In this document: positions 32,774-45,900 of the stretch, piece after piece | How the letters are laid out: each line of letters opens with the position of its first letter | How positions within the stretch are numbered: the stretch's first letter is position 1 | NCBI RefSeq assembly: GCF_000787575.1 | Contig: NW_012236529.1 | Coordinates: 1,054,001 to 1,118,000 of the forward strand | Direction of reading: 5' to 3' | Source: Acytostelium subglobosum LB1 | Lineage: Eukaryota > Evosea > Eumycetozoa > Acytosteliales > Acytosteliaceae | DNA length: 64,000 nt | The notes under the pieces: generated by a model | Databases searched by the model: none | What the model was told of the DNA's origin: nothing | What the model saw: only the letters and a program-made list of their open reading frames with translations | Program-made: the position numbers and the translations under genes

Positions 32774-34250
32774 TATTATTATTGTTATTATTATTATTAT
32801 TATAACTTATTATTATTTAGTTTACGTGTGTAGGTCAATTTCATACGAATGAACCCATTAATTGACCCATCCATTCATTGGTTTAGTTTGTTTGTTCATA
32901 ATAACAGGATAGTTATTTTTTATGACCTTAAGCTATTATTAAGTTCGTTCGTTTTTGGAAGGATTGATGTCCAACAAGGTCACACCACATGTCACCCGAC
33001 AAGCCCAACAAGCCCAACAACCCCCTCTCTCCCTTTCAATGGACCACCCAACCGATTTTGGGCCGAATGCCCCAATCCACATCAACAAGGACTTACCCCC
33101 ACACCCACAACATCCTCAACAAAACCATCCATCCAACTGCAAAGGACCATGGACATGTCCAACCTGTGCTGGATGCCCTACCCCCGTCTAACCTATTCGC
33201 CATCGTTACACACATAAGTAGTGTTCGGAGTGACCATCAATCATTAACTCATCGACGACGACGTCTTGAATTGAATGACCTTCATCCATATTCAATCAAT
33301 CAATCAACCAAACTTTTGTATTTGTATCAATCGTATCATTAGTCAATGTATCACTAAATCGTCAGATAGACAAAGAGAGTCAGAGGAATATAGATAGATA
33401 GATAGGCGGAATGTATGTATTCCAGTACTTCATAATTATGTCTCTCATGTTGTTGATCGATCGCACATAAGTTCACAACACACTTCTATCACTCATCTTT
33501 ATCTCATACCATACACATTTTGATCACGATGTGTCTCCACCAACTATCTACCACACTCAATCAATCATAAACACACATGATACGCGTCCATCACCCACAT
33601 CGTCACAACCACCAATGATGGGTGGACCATCAGTTTAATTACGGACACAAACACAATCTCACACAAACACTAACACATCAACCAATCAATCACTCACGAC
33701 GGTAAATCGACGAAACAGTATCCTTATCCCACACTTCACTTCCATTTATAACTATTGATGTTGAACATTCATTCATTCACTCACTTTAGTTCTATTTGAA
33801 TGAATAGAAGGCTTGCTTTCCTTATGATGTGTGTGTGTGTGTGAGGTTAGCACAGTCATGTGATTATCGACACTCCCGCACAGACAGACATGTATTTGTT
33901 GTTGTTGTTGGAACACACAATCAATCCCCAATACTCTCTGAGTGGTCGATACATACCATCAACATCTCCGTATTCAGTAGTACACTCCCAATACATCTCT
34001 ATTCTTCATTATCCATCCAATCAATCAGATATATACCAAATCAATCAATCAACTCAACCCAACATCAATCCAAGACCACTTCAACAAGTCCAACTTCGAT
34101 CAGGAGGATAATCCAAACATCTCTCTAACCAATCATTCAATCAATCAATCAAGATTACATATCAAAGTTGATCAGATTTCCAGACATTTCAATCAATCAA
34201 TCAATTAATTACATCCAGATATTCTGGAAATATATAATATAATAATAATA
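32774..34250. other. Long divergent intergenic region
   Basis: Lies between the minus-strand heat-shock gene and the plus-strand Galpha gene. Besides the doubtful small frame at 32967-33191, it holds a (TAA/ATT)n tract at 32774-32806, GATAGATAGATAGG near 33392-33405, (GT)n at 33829-33843 and repeated CAATCAATCAAT arrays from 34016 to 34206 in the leader of the Galpha gene. No other gene seen. Confidence 0.5.
32967..33191 (+). CDS. Possible small His/Pro/Gln-rich protein with Cys tail
   Basis: A short intronless frame of 74 residues that I do not recognise. It begins MSNKVTPHVTRQAQQAQQ, is rich in Pro, His and Gln, and ends in a four-cysteine tail (CKGPWTCPTCAGCPTPV). The two neighbouring frames are also open over much of the stretch because the plus strand here is C-rich and poor in TA, so an open frame means little by itself. 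The Cys spacing is the only protein-like feature. It may equally be leader sequence. Confidence 0.25.
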   Translation: MSNKVTPHVTRQAQQAQQPPLSLSMDHPTDFGPNAPIHINKDLPPHPQHPQQNHPSNCKGPWTCPTCAGCPTPV

Positions 34251-35598
34251 ATGGGATGCACAAATTCGAAACAGTTGGAGACACCGGCAACCAAGCATAA
34301 TGATAGTTTGAATCAATATTTGAGACAGGCAGGCAAGGATGCTCAGTTGGAATTCAGAGTACTATTGTTAGGCGCTGGTGAATCTGGCAAGTCTACAGTT
34401 GTCAAGCAACTTAGATCCATATATAGATTACCAGTCGACGATGCTGAACTACAAAGTTATGCCATCAACATTCACAAGAATACCGTACTCTGTATGCAAG
34501 TCCTACTAGAAGCAGCTGATACATTACATGTTGAATTAACAGATCCAGAGGCTAAAGTATGTTCCATGATTCAATCAATCAATCAATCATTCACTGACCC
34601 AATCATTGTGTAGAAACGAGCTACATCAGTGAGAGCATTCCAGTTTGAACAAGATGTTAAACAGATGCCAGTAAACATTGGATTGGATATTGAAGAGTTG
34701 TGGAAAGACCCTGATATCCAAAAGATTTGGGAGAGAAGATCAGAGTATTGGTTCTTGGATGCCACTCCATAGTAAGTCTCACCCTCCCATCACTGGAATC
34801 ATTCCAATCACTCGATCAATCAACCACATGGACACACTCAAACATTCATTCATGGAACCATTCCATCACATCACATCATTCATCAAGTGATTGATCACAC
34901 ACTAACGCTCACTCGATCAATCAATCAATTATAGTTACTTTGATAACATTGAAAGATTCCTGGAGGATGACTTTAGACCAACAGAGGAGGATTGTATTAT
35001 GACGAGAGTCAGGACGACAGGTATTTCGACGACGGACCTGGAAGAAGGTCCTGTGCATTATAGGGTGATTGACGTGGGTGGACAGCGTAATGAGCGAAAG
35101 AAATGGATACACTGCTTTGATGACGTCAAGGCATTGTTCTTCGTAGTCAATCTGGCCGGTTATGATCAGGTGATGTTTGAAGACCCATCACAGAACCGAA
35201 TGCTAGAGGCACTGACACTGTTTGGTCAGATCTGCAACAATCCAATCTTTGCCAACACTCCCATATTCCTGCTATTGAACAAGAAGGACCTGTTTGAGAC
35301 GATGCTGCTGAACAAGGCCGACCTGACCAAATGCTTCCCAGAGTACAAGGGCGGACGAAACGTTCAAGTGGCGCTGGACTACATCAAGGCGCAGTTCGAG
35401 GCCAAGCTCACCAACACGACCAAGCCCCTGTACACACACTACATTGCTGCGCGCTACAAGAAAGATGTCAAGTTTGCTTGGGACGAAGTCAAGAATGTGT
35501 TGATCGAGGAGAATCGCAAGGTGCTCAAGTCGAGCAGCAACAATGGCGCTGACAGCAGGCCCAAGAAGAAGAAGGCTGCTGCCATGGCCGCAAGTTAG
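34251..35598 (+). CDS. gpaH: Heterotrimeric G protein alpha subunit, closest to Galpha8
   Basis: Three exons: 34251-34556, 34614-34771 and 34935-35598; phases 0 and 2 (the latter restores a Tyr-Tyr pair); 375 residues. All switch elements are present: N-terminal MGC for myristoylation and palmitoylation, P-loop GAGESGKST at 41-49, switch I RVRTTGI with the catalytic Arg, switch II DVGGQRNERKKW, NKKD for guanine recognition and a terminal beta6-alpha5 region. The sequence resembles Dictyostelium Galpha8 as I remember it (GKSTVVKQL, YAINIHKNTVLCMQVLLEA, SEYWFLDATPYYF), including an extended, Lys- and Ala-rich C-terminal tail past the usual end. That tail replaces the normal receptor-contacting tip, so receptor coupling may be unusual. 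It signals at the plasma membrane. Both introns contain CAAT arrays. Confidence 0.88.
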
Positions 35599-36523
35599 TT
35601 TGTTAGTCCAGTAAAGTCAAGCCACAAGTGGCTATGCTAATGCTATTGAATAAACTCGAGTTGTACATGTAATGCATATCAAAGACAAAGGGCAAGGGCA
35701 AAAGGGTAATGGTAAGGTTTGTTCGCCAAGATCGCGACCGAGATGCAAAAGATGTCCCAGGACTGCAAACATCATCTCGCCAACCCCCAGGAGGTTTGGG
35801 GCTACGCGGGTCCCGCACCTTAATGGGCCTTTGCCAAAGATAGATAGAGTGAAAGTGGCACGCCCAAAATTCATGAACAGAAGGTGAGTGGGTGGGCGCC
35901 CAATCAACTTCAGGGGTCAAGCCACAAAGTTGCTCATGTGTTGAGATCACTCATCAGTCGACTATCATAGATCATGTGACCAGCTTGCTGTATTCATTAC
36001 TGAACATCATCAATCATAATAATCTTGTAATAATTATCTGTACTTATATATAATAATTAAATAATAATAACAAACAAAACTAAACTAAAGTGTAAGTTCA
36101 ATCAATCATTCATTTAGGGAATTGGAATTCAATCAATCAATCATTGTGGTCTTCCAACAACCACAGTTGGATCAGCTTAACCCCCGACCATGCGGTGATT
36201 GAATGAATGGCATTGGCATTGGTGATAAGATGGATGGATGGGGGAGTTTGAATGTGTGTGCTTCCGAAGCACATGGAGATGAATGGGAAAGACGAGCCAC
36301 CTTACCTTGTTGTGTGTTTGTGTACAATTGTGTTGTTCCTCACTCTCTCACATCACTACAACATCTACTCTCTCATTAGAGTATATATATATACCTTTGC
36401 AAACACAATCACATTTATCATCTACCTGATATACAATACTTACCTACTTATCTACTGGATAAACAGTAACATAACAATTGTAGATATATATATCTGTTAA
36501 CAACAACAAACAAACAATCAAAG
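35599..36523. other. Intergenic region with a GC-richer unexplained block
   Basis: 3' flank of the Galpha gene and promoter of glycogen phosphorylase. The part at about 35690-35900 is GC-rich (for example GGTTTGGGGCTACGCGGG), unlike ordinary spacers here, with frames open on both strands but no recognised product. From 35990 the sequence becomes AT-rich and includes CAATCAATCAATCATT near 36131. The last 200 bp before glpV contain TA repeats and CAACAAACAAACAATC leader text. Confidence 0.4.
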
Positions 36524-39179
36524 ATGATGCAAATGCCTTATAAGCAAACGGCACGAACCACTACTGGTGTCGTGCCACCAACAGAGAAGAAGAAGGGAAG
36601 CAAGCTATTTGCCTTGAAGACTGACTTCCTTAAGAATGGTACGTCAACTAATCGATCCAACATTGTCCATCCAGTCTTTCTTACTCATATCTATCCATCT
36701 GCACTGCGACTCACATGAATGATTGCGATATACAGATGAGGACTCTATTCAAAAGGGTATCTTGGATCATGTGGAGTACACATTGGCCAGAACAAAGTAT
36801 AACTTTGACTCGTTCTCTGCATACCAGGGCTCAGCCTACAGTGTTAGAGATCGTTTGATTGAGCGATGGAATGAGACTCAACAGTACTACACTGAGCAGG
36901 ACCCAAAGCGTGTCTACTACTTGTCGATGGAGTACTTGATGGGCCGCACACTCCAGAACGCCGTCTACAACATGAACCTCAAGGACGAGTACCACAACGC
37001 CCTGCTCGAGTTTGGCTTCGAGCTGGAAGACCTCTACGAGGAGGAGAAGGACGCCGCACTCGGCAACGGTGGTCTGGGCAGACTGGCCGCATGCTTCATG
37101 GACTCGCTGGCCACGCTCAAGTACCCAGCCTGGGGCTACGGTCTGCGCTACAACTACGGAATGTTCGAGCAGGGCATCTACGATGGCTACCAGACTGAGG
37201 TGCCAGACTACTGGCTGGTCGCTGGCAACCCATGGGAGATTGAACGTTTGGATGTACAGTACACGGTGCGATTCTACGGCCAGGTGGTCGAGCGCAAGAC
37301 GAGCGAGGGCGTGCGCCACGAGTGGGAGGGAGGCGAGCTGGTGCAGGCTATCGCCTACGACACACCCGTGCCAGGCTACCACACCACCAACACCAACAAC
37401 ATCCGTCTGTGGAGCTCCAAGCCACACAAGGAGTTTGACCTGGAGGCATTCAATGGAGGCAACTATCTGAGCGCCGTCGAGGCCAAGCAGCGCTCGGAGA
37501 ACATCACATCGGTGCTGTATCCCAACGACAACACTTACAGTGGCAAGGAGCTGCGTCTGAAGCAACAGTACTTCTTCGTGGCGGCCACACTCTGCGACAT
37601 TGTGCGTCGTTACAAGAAGTCTCACACCGACTGGAAGGAGTTCCCCAACAAGGTGGCCGTTCAGCTGAACGACACACATCCCACCATTGGTGTCATCGAG
37701 CTGTTCAGGAAGCTGTTGGACGAGGAGGGACTTGCCTGGGACGAGGCCTGGTCCATCGTCACCAAGACTTTCGCGTACACCAACCACACCATCCTGCCCG
37801 AGGCCCTCGAGATGTGGCCAGTCAAGCTTATCGAAGATCTGCTGCCTCGCCACATGCAGCTGATCTACGGCATCAACCATCGCTTCCTCATTACCGTCAC
37901 ACAAAAGTGGCCAGACAACATTGAAAAGATGAGAAGTCTCTCCATCATCCAGGAGGGCGAGGAGAAGAAGGTGAGAATGGCACATCTGGCCATCGTCGGC
38001 TCGCACTGCGTCAATGGTGTGGCCGCCATGCACTCTGACCTGGTCAAGCACAAGGTGTTCCCAGACTTCTTCGCCTTGTTCCCCGACAAGTTCCAGAACA
38101 AGACCAACGGTGTGACACCACGCCGTTGGATCCAGCAGGCCAACCCAACACTCAGCAACATCCTGAACAGATGGCTCAACACAGACAAGTGGGTGATCGA
38201 TCTAGAGCTGATCAAGGGTATCAAGGAGCACATGGACAACCCACAGCTCATTGAGGAGTGGAAGCAAATGAAGCTGATCAACAAGCAGCGTCTGGCTGAC
38301 TTCATCTTGGAGCACTGCGGCATCAAGGTCAACATCAATGCCTTGTTCGACGTGCACATAAAGCGTATCCATGAGTACAAGCGCCAGCTGCTCAACATCC
38401 TCAGCGTTATCCACCGCTACCTCACCATCAAGAAGATGTCGCCAGAGGAGCGCCGCAACGTGGCGCCACGCGTCGTCATCTTTGCCGGCAAGGCGGCACC
38501 CGGCTACTTCATGGCCAAGCGACACATCAAGCTGATCAACTCGGTGGCTGAGGTGATCAACAACGACAAGGAGGTCGACGAGCACCTCAAGGTGGTGTTC
38601 ATCGCCAACTACAACGTGTCGGTGGCCCAGGTGATCATCCCCGCCAGTGACATCAACCAGCAGATCTCCACCGCCGGAACCGAAGCGTCGGGTACCAGCA
38701 ACATGAAGTTCACAATGAACGGCTCCCTGATCATTGGTACCCTGGACGGTGCCAACGTCGAGATCGCCGAGGAGGTCGGCCAGGAGAACATGTTCATCTT
38801 TGGTCTGCGCACGAGCGAGATTGACAAGGCACGCGAGAAGATGAAGGCCAAGGAGGTCGTGGTCGACTCGCGTCTCCAGGAAGTGTTCCTCAACATTGAG
38901 CTGGGCACATTTGGCGCGCCCGAAGTCTTCAAGCCCATCCTCGACTCACTCAACTATGGCGACTTCTATCTGACCATGCAGGACTTCCCACTTTACCTTG
39001 ATGCGCAGGAGGAGGTTGACAACCTGTGGAAGCGTCCAGATGACTGGATCCGCAAGTCTATCATCAACACTGCCAGCACCTACTTCTTCAGCAGTGATCG
39101 TGCCATGAAGGAGTACGCTCAACAGATCTGGGGCATTGAGCCATGTGAAGTCGAGACCACTGACTACAGGAGATATTAA
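36524..39179 (+). CDS. glpV: Glycogen phosphorylase (phosphorylase-1 type)
   Basis: Two exons, 36524-36638 and 36736-39179; the split codon gives Asp ([10 protein letters not shown]); 852 residues, essentially the length of Dictyostelium phosphorylase-1 (853) and shorter than phosphorylase-2. Family landmarks: [64 protein letters not shown], and the pyridoxal-phosphate lysine in [14 protein letters not shown] near residue 695, followed by [10 protein letters not shown]. It releases glucose-1-phosphate from glycogen in the cytosol, feeding cellulose, trehalose and other developmental polysaccharides. Codon use is strongly GC-ending, as in highly expressed genes. The enzyme is complete, with no missing catalytic part. 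Whether it is the AMP-sensitive form cannot be read reliably. Confidence 0.95.
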
Positions 39180-40146
39180 CAACAGCAATCACCCTCTCTT
39201 GTAAATGAACCACCAAAGTACGTCCATAGTACTTGCTATCAATAAACATACATATACATTCATTCATTCATTCCAATGGAATCATTCCACACTATTGATC
39301 ACACGATCACAACACATAAGCACGAACACCAAGTCGAAATGAAGTTCTATTTGGAAAGTTCCCAAAGTGGTTGGGATCTTAAGATCCAATAATAATATCT
39401 TTCGAGGCCTCGAGTTGATGCCCAATGTGCCAAAGAGTCGGGTCTCCAACATTTGTGGTGGATCCGATCACTCATAAACCATACAGGTTTTTATTTATTC
39501 AAATAATGTGACGATGATCACACAAACAAAACACACACTAACAATCGATTATGACTTGAGCATAAAAAATATTTTAAAAAAAAAGGAGAGTTCTGTTTTG
39601 TTTGTGTTTGGGTGCAAATTGATCAGTTGGTCCTTCAAGAGGGTGTGAGTGTGGACCACCCACTAACCCAAAGGTTGCAAGTACTTTATCAACAACACAA
39701 CCATTCCAAAAAGATAGATAACAACATTGATACATGTACAGCAACAACATCAATCATCAAGAATAGGTATATAGGTATAAGTTCAAACTTAAACATTTAT
39801 ATATATATTCATTCATTCATTCAACTTGGACAACTTCACTTCATTTCTTTTGGCAACTTCAACACATTACATCGATCGATCGAACAAACACAAACAAACT
39901 TCTAAAACGCACCTTCTTGAATCCAACCCAACATTGGTGTCATTTAGAACTCAGACAAACTATCTAAACACTTATTAGTTAGATATATAATATATATTCA
40001 ATCATTGTAATAGTAGTATTAGTATTAGTATTTGTACATAATAATAGCAAACAAAGGGGAGGAGGACATACTAGTCTAGCGCAACAACTTCAATCAATCA
40101 ATCAATCATTCAATCAATCACATACGCATAAAGAAGACATAATATC
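39180..40146. other. Intergenic region, no gene seen
   Basis: 3' flank of glpV (AATAAACATA near 39240) and promoter of pkbA. Contains ATTCATTCATTCATTC near 39257 and 39810, a poly(A) run near 39570-39585, CGATCGATCGA near 39871-39882 and TA-rich sequence at 39980-39995. CAATCAATCAATCAATCA arrays at 40093-40120 form the leader of pkbA. No coding frame is convincing. Confidence 0.5.
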
Positions 40147-41693
40147 ATGACGCAGACAACAGTAACGCCACAATCAAATGGCGCAAATAACACTACGATT
40201 AAGCATGAAGGATTCCTCACAAAGGAAGGTGGAGGCTTCAAGAGTTGGAAGCGTAGATGGTTCATTCTGAGACATGATGATCTCTCTTACTTCAAGTCCA
40301 AGGGTGTAGGTATCAATCACATGATGCGGCGACCTCTCACTCAATCACTCAACTTACTCAACATACTCAACATACTCAATCATTAGGACGCAGCACCATT
40401 GGGAGTGATCCATTTGAATACTGTAGGTCACATAAAGACATCGGATAGGAAGAAGAAGTTGCATGGATTTGAGGTGCAGACACCATCGCGCACTTACTTT
40501 ATCACAGCAGACACGGACGCCGATCGCAACAAGTGGATCGACGTGCTGACGGTGCAGCGTGATCTGCTGCTCAACGGCAACAAGCCAAAGAAGCCAGAGA
40601 AGGTGGGCGTGCACGACTTTGACCTGCTCAACCTGGTGGGCAAGGGCAGCTTTGGCAAGGTGATTCAGGTGCGCAAGAAGGACACGGGCGAGATCTACGC
40701 CATGAAGGTGCTGTCCAAGAAGCACATCGTCGAGCACAACGAGGTGGAGCACACGCTGTCCGAACGTAACATCCTGCAAAAGATCAACCATCCCTTCCTC
40801 GTCAACCTCAACTACTCGTTCCAGACCGAGGACAAGCTCTACTTCATCCTGGACTTTGTCAATGGTGGCGAGCTCTTCTACCATCTGCAGCGCGAGAAGC
40901 GCTTCAGCGAGGAGCGTGTGCGCTACTACGGCGCCGAGATCGTCCTGGCCCTCGAGCATCTCCATCTGTCGGGCGTCATCTACCGCGACCTCAAGCCCGA
41001 GAACCTGCTGCTCACCAACGAGGGACACATCTGCATGACCGACTTTGGTCTGTGCAAGGAGGGCCTTAACTCGCCCACGGACAAGACCGTCACGTTCTGT
41101 GGCACGCCAGAGTACCTGGCGCCAGAGGTGTTGCAGGGCAACGGCTACGGCAAGCAGGTGGACTGGTGGTCATTCGGCTCGCTGCTCTATGAGATGCTCA
41201 CGGGCCTGCCCCCATTCTACAGCCAGGACGTGCAGGAGATGTACCGCAAGATCATGGGCGAGCGTCTCGCTTTCCCCGGCCACATCTCACCAGACGCCAG
41301 ATCGTTGCTCGAGATGCTTTTGGAGCGCGATCCCGAGAAGCGTCTGGCCGACCCAAACATCATCAAGCGACATCCATTCTTCAAGGCCATCGACTGGGAG
41401 CTACTCTTCCAAAAGAAGATCCCTCCACCCTTTATCCCCGTGGTCAAGGGCAATGCCGACACATCACAAATCGATCCAGTCTTTACCGATGAGGCGCCAT
41501 CCTTGACCATGGCCGGTGAGAGTGCATTACATCCATCACAACAAAAAGATTTCGAAGGTAAGTCCAACTAAGACTCCTCTCCTGTATCCATGGATACATA
41601 TATATTAACATTCATCCAACCAATCACGATCAATCAATCAATCAAACAGGTTTTACATATGTTGCAGATCCTGAACATTTGATGAAACAATGA
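40147..41693 (+). CDS. pkbA: Protein kinase B/Akt (AGC kinase with PH domain)
   Basis: Three exons: 40147-40305, 40387-41557 and 41650-41693; phases 0 and 1; 457 residues. Residues 18-118 are a PH domain (HEGFLTKEGGGFKSWKRRWF, basic K/R residues for PIP3). The kinase domain runs from about residue 124 (FDLLNLVGKGSFGKV; VAIK-lysine in YAMKVLSKK; catalytic YRDLKPENLL; DFGLCKEG; activation-loop Thr in TVTFCGTPEYLAPE). The AGC tail includes DPVFTDEAP and TMAGE, and the hydrophobic motif DFEGFTYV is created by the last splice. It acts downstream of PI3K and TORC2 at the leading edge in chemotaxis. The PH domain marks it as PkbA and not PkbR1. All regulatory phosphosites expected in the family are present. 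Confidence 0.95.
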
Positions 41694-42507
41694 AAGTGAT
41701 GTTAATGATGATGATGATGATGAGACACCAACCAACAACCATCAAAGGGTCGACCCGACATTAGAAGGAACACTTTGCAACAACGACATACAAATGACAA
41801 CCAACCAAGAATATGGATTACAAATCAATCTCCTTTCCTTCCACTCCTTCCCCTCCCATCACAACCTCACACACACACACACCTCTTGTATTTATTCAGT
41901 CACATTCCATCAAGGTTATTTCGACCAACCAACCAAACAAACAACCAAAGTAATAAGTAGGCAACAACAACAACAACATAAACTTCATCCATCCTTGCTT
42001 TTTTCCACGTACATAATGATTACTCTGCCACTCCACTACACTCAACTACCCTCCATTCCATCCCATTCTATTACATTCCACTCCGCATCCACCGTCATTG
42101 GGATGCTCAGGAATAGAGATAGCCATTTTCTATCAAAGCAATCAATCAGCTGACCACTTTGCACACAGGAGTGATCACGTGGTTGTTTTGGTTGGATGCT
42201 TTTTTTTCAGAGCCAGAGAGAGTGAGAGTGACCTGCCGGAGTGGTTTGCTCTTTCGATCGAGTGAGTGTGCATCCTTCAAGGTAGTACTTTGAGTGCAAG
42301 AGGGGAGTGGAGGATCAGATGACTTCAACAACACACACATACACATTATACATACACATATATATACATCTACCACTCTGAGATATATAAGAATTATATC
42401 ACTTCTGACTTCAGATTGATTGGACCTCAGGTCTCTGATTCATATTATTGAAATAAGAGAGATATAGTGAGAGATAGAGATAGAGAATAGAGATAAAAGT
42501 GAAAGAC
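41694..42507. other. Intergenic region, no gene seen
   Basis: 3' flank of pkbA and promoter/leader of the NST1-like gene. Contains GATGATGATGATGATG near 41708, (CA)n at 41867-41882, CAACAACAACAACAAC near 41963, a poly(T) run near 42189 and TATATATACATC near 42358. The final 80 bp are purine-rich (GAGAGATAGAGATAGAG). No coding frame. Confidence 0.5.
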
Positions 42508-42945
42508 ATGTCTCAACAAGTACCACCATCACCATCACAACATCAAGGTGAAGTGGGCAATAGTGTTGAACAACAACAACAACAACCCACTTGGCAACAG
42601 ATTGCCAACTCATCATTGAAACAACCATCGGCATCTGCGTCATTGTTGTCACAACGATCATTGACTCAATCACCAAGGTCAACCAATGCCAACAACACAT
42701 CATCACTCACATCAAAGCAATATCAATACACTGCCGACGATGATGAACAACAACAACAACCACCACATGCATCTGTTGATGATACCAACACCACCAATGT
42801 CCAAGATACATCATCATCCAATAACAACAATAATAACAATAGTAACAAAGGACTTGGAAAGAGAAAGCATGCTCCAACAAGAGTACAAGAGGAGCCACTC
42901 ACTCAACAGCAGTTGCAACAACTTAGACAACAACAGCAACAGCAA

Positions 42946-42977
<32 letters not shown>

Positions 42978-45900
42978 ACCACAGCAACAGCAACAGCAAC
43001 AAGATGGAGAGAGGGTATACCAATACAAGCGTCTGTCAGCTCCAAGGAAGACACTTCGTGCAATGATAGCCAAAGACACCCCGCCACAACAACAACAACC
43101 ACAACAACCACAAAGACCACAACAGCCTCAACAGCCACAACAACAGCAACAGCAACAGCAACAATCACAGCAACAACAACAAGATGTGGACAAACAAAAG
43201 TTGAGAGAGTTTTGGATATCATTGAGTGAGGAGGAGCGTGGCGAGTTGGTGCGTCTGGAGAAGGAGTCATTGTTGAGGAAAATGAAGGACCAACAGAAAC
43301 ATACATGTTCATGCAGTGTATGTGGACGTCGTCGGGTGGTCATCGAGGAGGAGCTAGAGATGCTCTACGACTCCTACTACGAGAAGATCAAGTACTACGA
43401 GAAGATGAACGACAAAGTATCATACCTGATCGATATGAAGGAGGGCCAACAACAACAACAAGTGTCTCAACAACAACCACAGGCGCAGGCTCAACAACTT
43501 CAAATGAGACAACAGTTGCTACAACAACAGCAACAACAGCAACAACAACAACTTCAACAGTTACAACAGCAACAACAACAACAACAACGACAAACACAGC
43601 CACAGCCACAGTCACAGCCACAGCCACAAGCACAGATTATCAGACAGTATAAGACAAAGAATGGGTCATCGAGGTACAAGACAACGACATCTTCTGAGGA
43701 GGAGTTCCTTCGAAATGAGGGCAAGCACTTTATTGAGTTGATGGAGAAGTTGGCCGAGCGACGTGTTAGACGTGAGGAGTTGTCCGAGCAGGTCTACGAT
43801 CATCCAAACATACTTGCCGAAGAGGACTTGCGAATACAGATCGAGGAGACTCGTGCCAATGTCCAAGCTGGCGTCGGCAAGCATCACATCAGCATGAACA
43901 TCAATCTGAATAATGGTGGCGTCAAAGGTTTGATCAATGGATCATTCATCAGACAACAGATCAGTCAACATCAGAGTCATCATCATCAACATCATCAACA
44001 TCATCATCAGCATCAACATCACTACACTGATGGTGTTGACATTGGAGAATATGAAGATGATGAGCTGGATGTCGATGAGAACGATCTGGACGAGGATGAT
44101 GAGGACGAAGAGGACGAAGATGAGAGCGCACTGAATAGTGATCGTTATGAGCTCAATGATGAAGATGACGAAGACTATGACGACGAAGAAGATGACGAAG
44201 ATGATGACGATGACGAAGATGACGATGACGACGACGACGATGATGAAGACGATGATGAAGATGATGACGATGACGATGAGGAAAGACAGATGGAGGAGGG
44301 AAGGAAGATGTTCCATGTCTTTGCCTCAAAGATGTTCGAGCAAAGAGTACTGGCAGCCTACAAGTATGTACAATCATTCATTCATTCAATCATTGACTGA
44401 CCCTCTGACGTTCATAAAGGGAGCGACTGATACTAGAGAGACAGAGACATCTACTGGAAGAGGAGGAGCAGAATGAGAAGAGAGAGAGACAACTACGCGA
44501 GCAAAAGGCTAGGAACAAGAAGGAGAAGATTGAGAAACAGAGAGAGTTGGCCCAGAAGCAACGTGAGGAGAAGGAGAGAAAGTTGAAGCAGAAGGAGGAG
44601 GAGGAGAGACTGAAGAAGCTAGAGGACCAGCGCAAGATGGAAGAGAAGCAACGTGAGAGACAGAAGAAGAAGGAGGAAGAGGCAAAGAAGCGTGAGGAAG
44701 AGCGTTTGAGGATGCAAGAGAAGGTCAATGAATCAAAGAGTCAGGAGAAGACTGAGAAGCAAAGGAAAGAGGAGGAGCAGAGGCGTGCAAAGGAGTTGAA
44801 GAAGCAGCAACAAAGACTGGAGAGGAACAAGAAGGCAATGGAGCAATCTAAGCCAAAGGTGACCGTCAAGAGTCTTTGCATTCTGCCAGATACCACCGGC
44901 CAGCCTGTGGAGGCAAGCACCGCAACAATCACCGTACAGCCACCACCACAGCCAGCTACAGTTCAGCAACATCAAGTCCAAGCTGAGCCACAACCATTGC
45001 CTCATCTGACACCGACCAAGTCTCAACCTACCTCTACCTTGAGTCCCAAATCGCCAGACTTCATACCAAAGATGCAGAGATATGTTGTCCCCAACAACCA
45101 TGTCCACAACCCATCGATCAATGATAACTTCCAACACAACATACAATCTGCTTTGATGGCAGCAACAGAAACAACATCTCCATCGTTCGTGGACAATGAC
45201 GATGACATTGATTCAATCCTGCACAATATCCACAAGCCCATTTCCACTCTGGACATCAATGACAGATCCGTCAGCAGCAACATGTTGAACTCAGCACACA
45301 ATGATCAACAGCACGCCTCTTCCTCATCATCTGATTTCTTCTTCAAGCAGCCGGCACTGTCTATGGACAACGGCAATCCAAAGAACACTTCAACGATGGA
45401 CTCATACCTGTCAAGCACCTTGTTCGACTCTCGACACCTCAACGACTACATCACATCGGCATATGAACAGAACGCTGCATCGATGTTTGGACACGGCTAT
45501 CCATTGGGAATGAACACGTCTCAGACTATCACGACAACCACGACAATTACCACCACCACTCCTCAATCGATCCCATCGGTACCAGGTGCGATTGGCCAAC
45601 CAATTGGCGGAAACAGCAATCATGGCAGTAGCAGCAGCGGCAGTCACACTCATTCTTCATTCTTCTCTGGCGGTCCATACCTTTCCCAGCACCAACAACA
45701 ATCGCCCCAGTCACCTCCATTGTACAATGGCTATCATGGCAGCAACATTGTTGGCAACGGCACCAGTAGTAGCACCTTACCACTGGGCAACATCAACACT
45801 TGGGATCCATTGAACCATAACTACAACAGTTACAATCTGCTTAACTCCAACAACAACAATGGCAACAATAGAGTTGGCCAGCTCCCACCAGCGTCATCAA

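Noticed and set aside
36831-38051. A 406-codon frame opposite glycogen phosphorylase
   Set aside because: It is the antisense shadow of strongly GC-ending codons; no homology-like motifs, and the sense gene is beyond doubt.
43305-43652. Thr/Ala-rich frames overlapping the NST1-like gene
   Set aside because: Frame-shifted readings of the poly-Gln DNA; the conserved NST1 core fixes the true frame.
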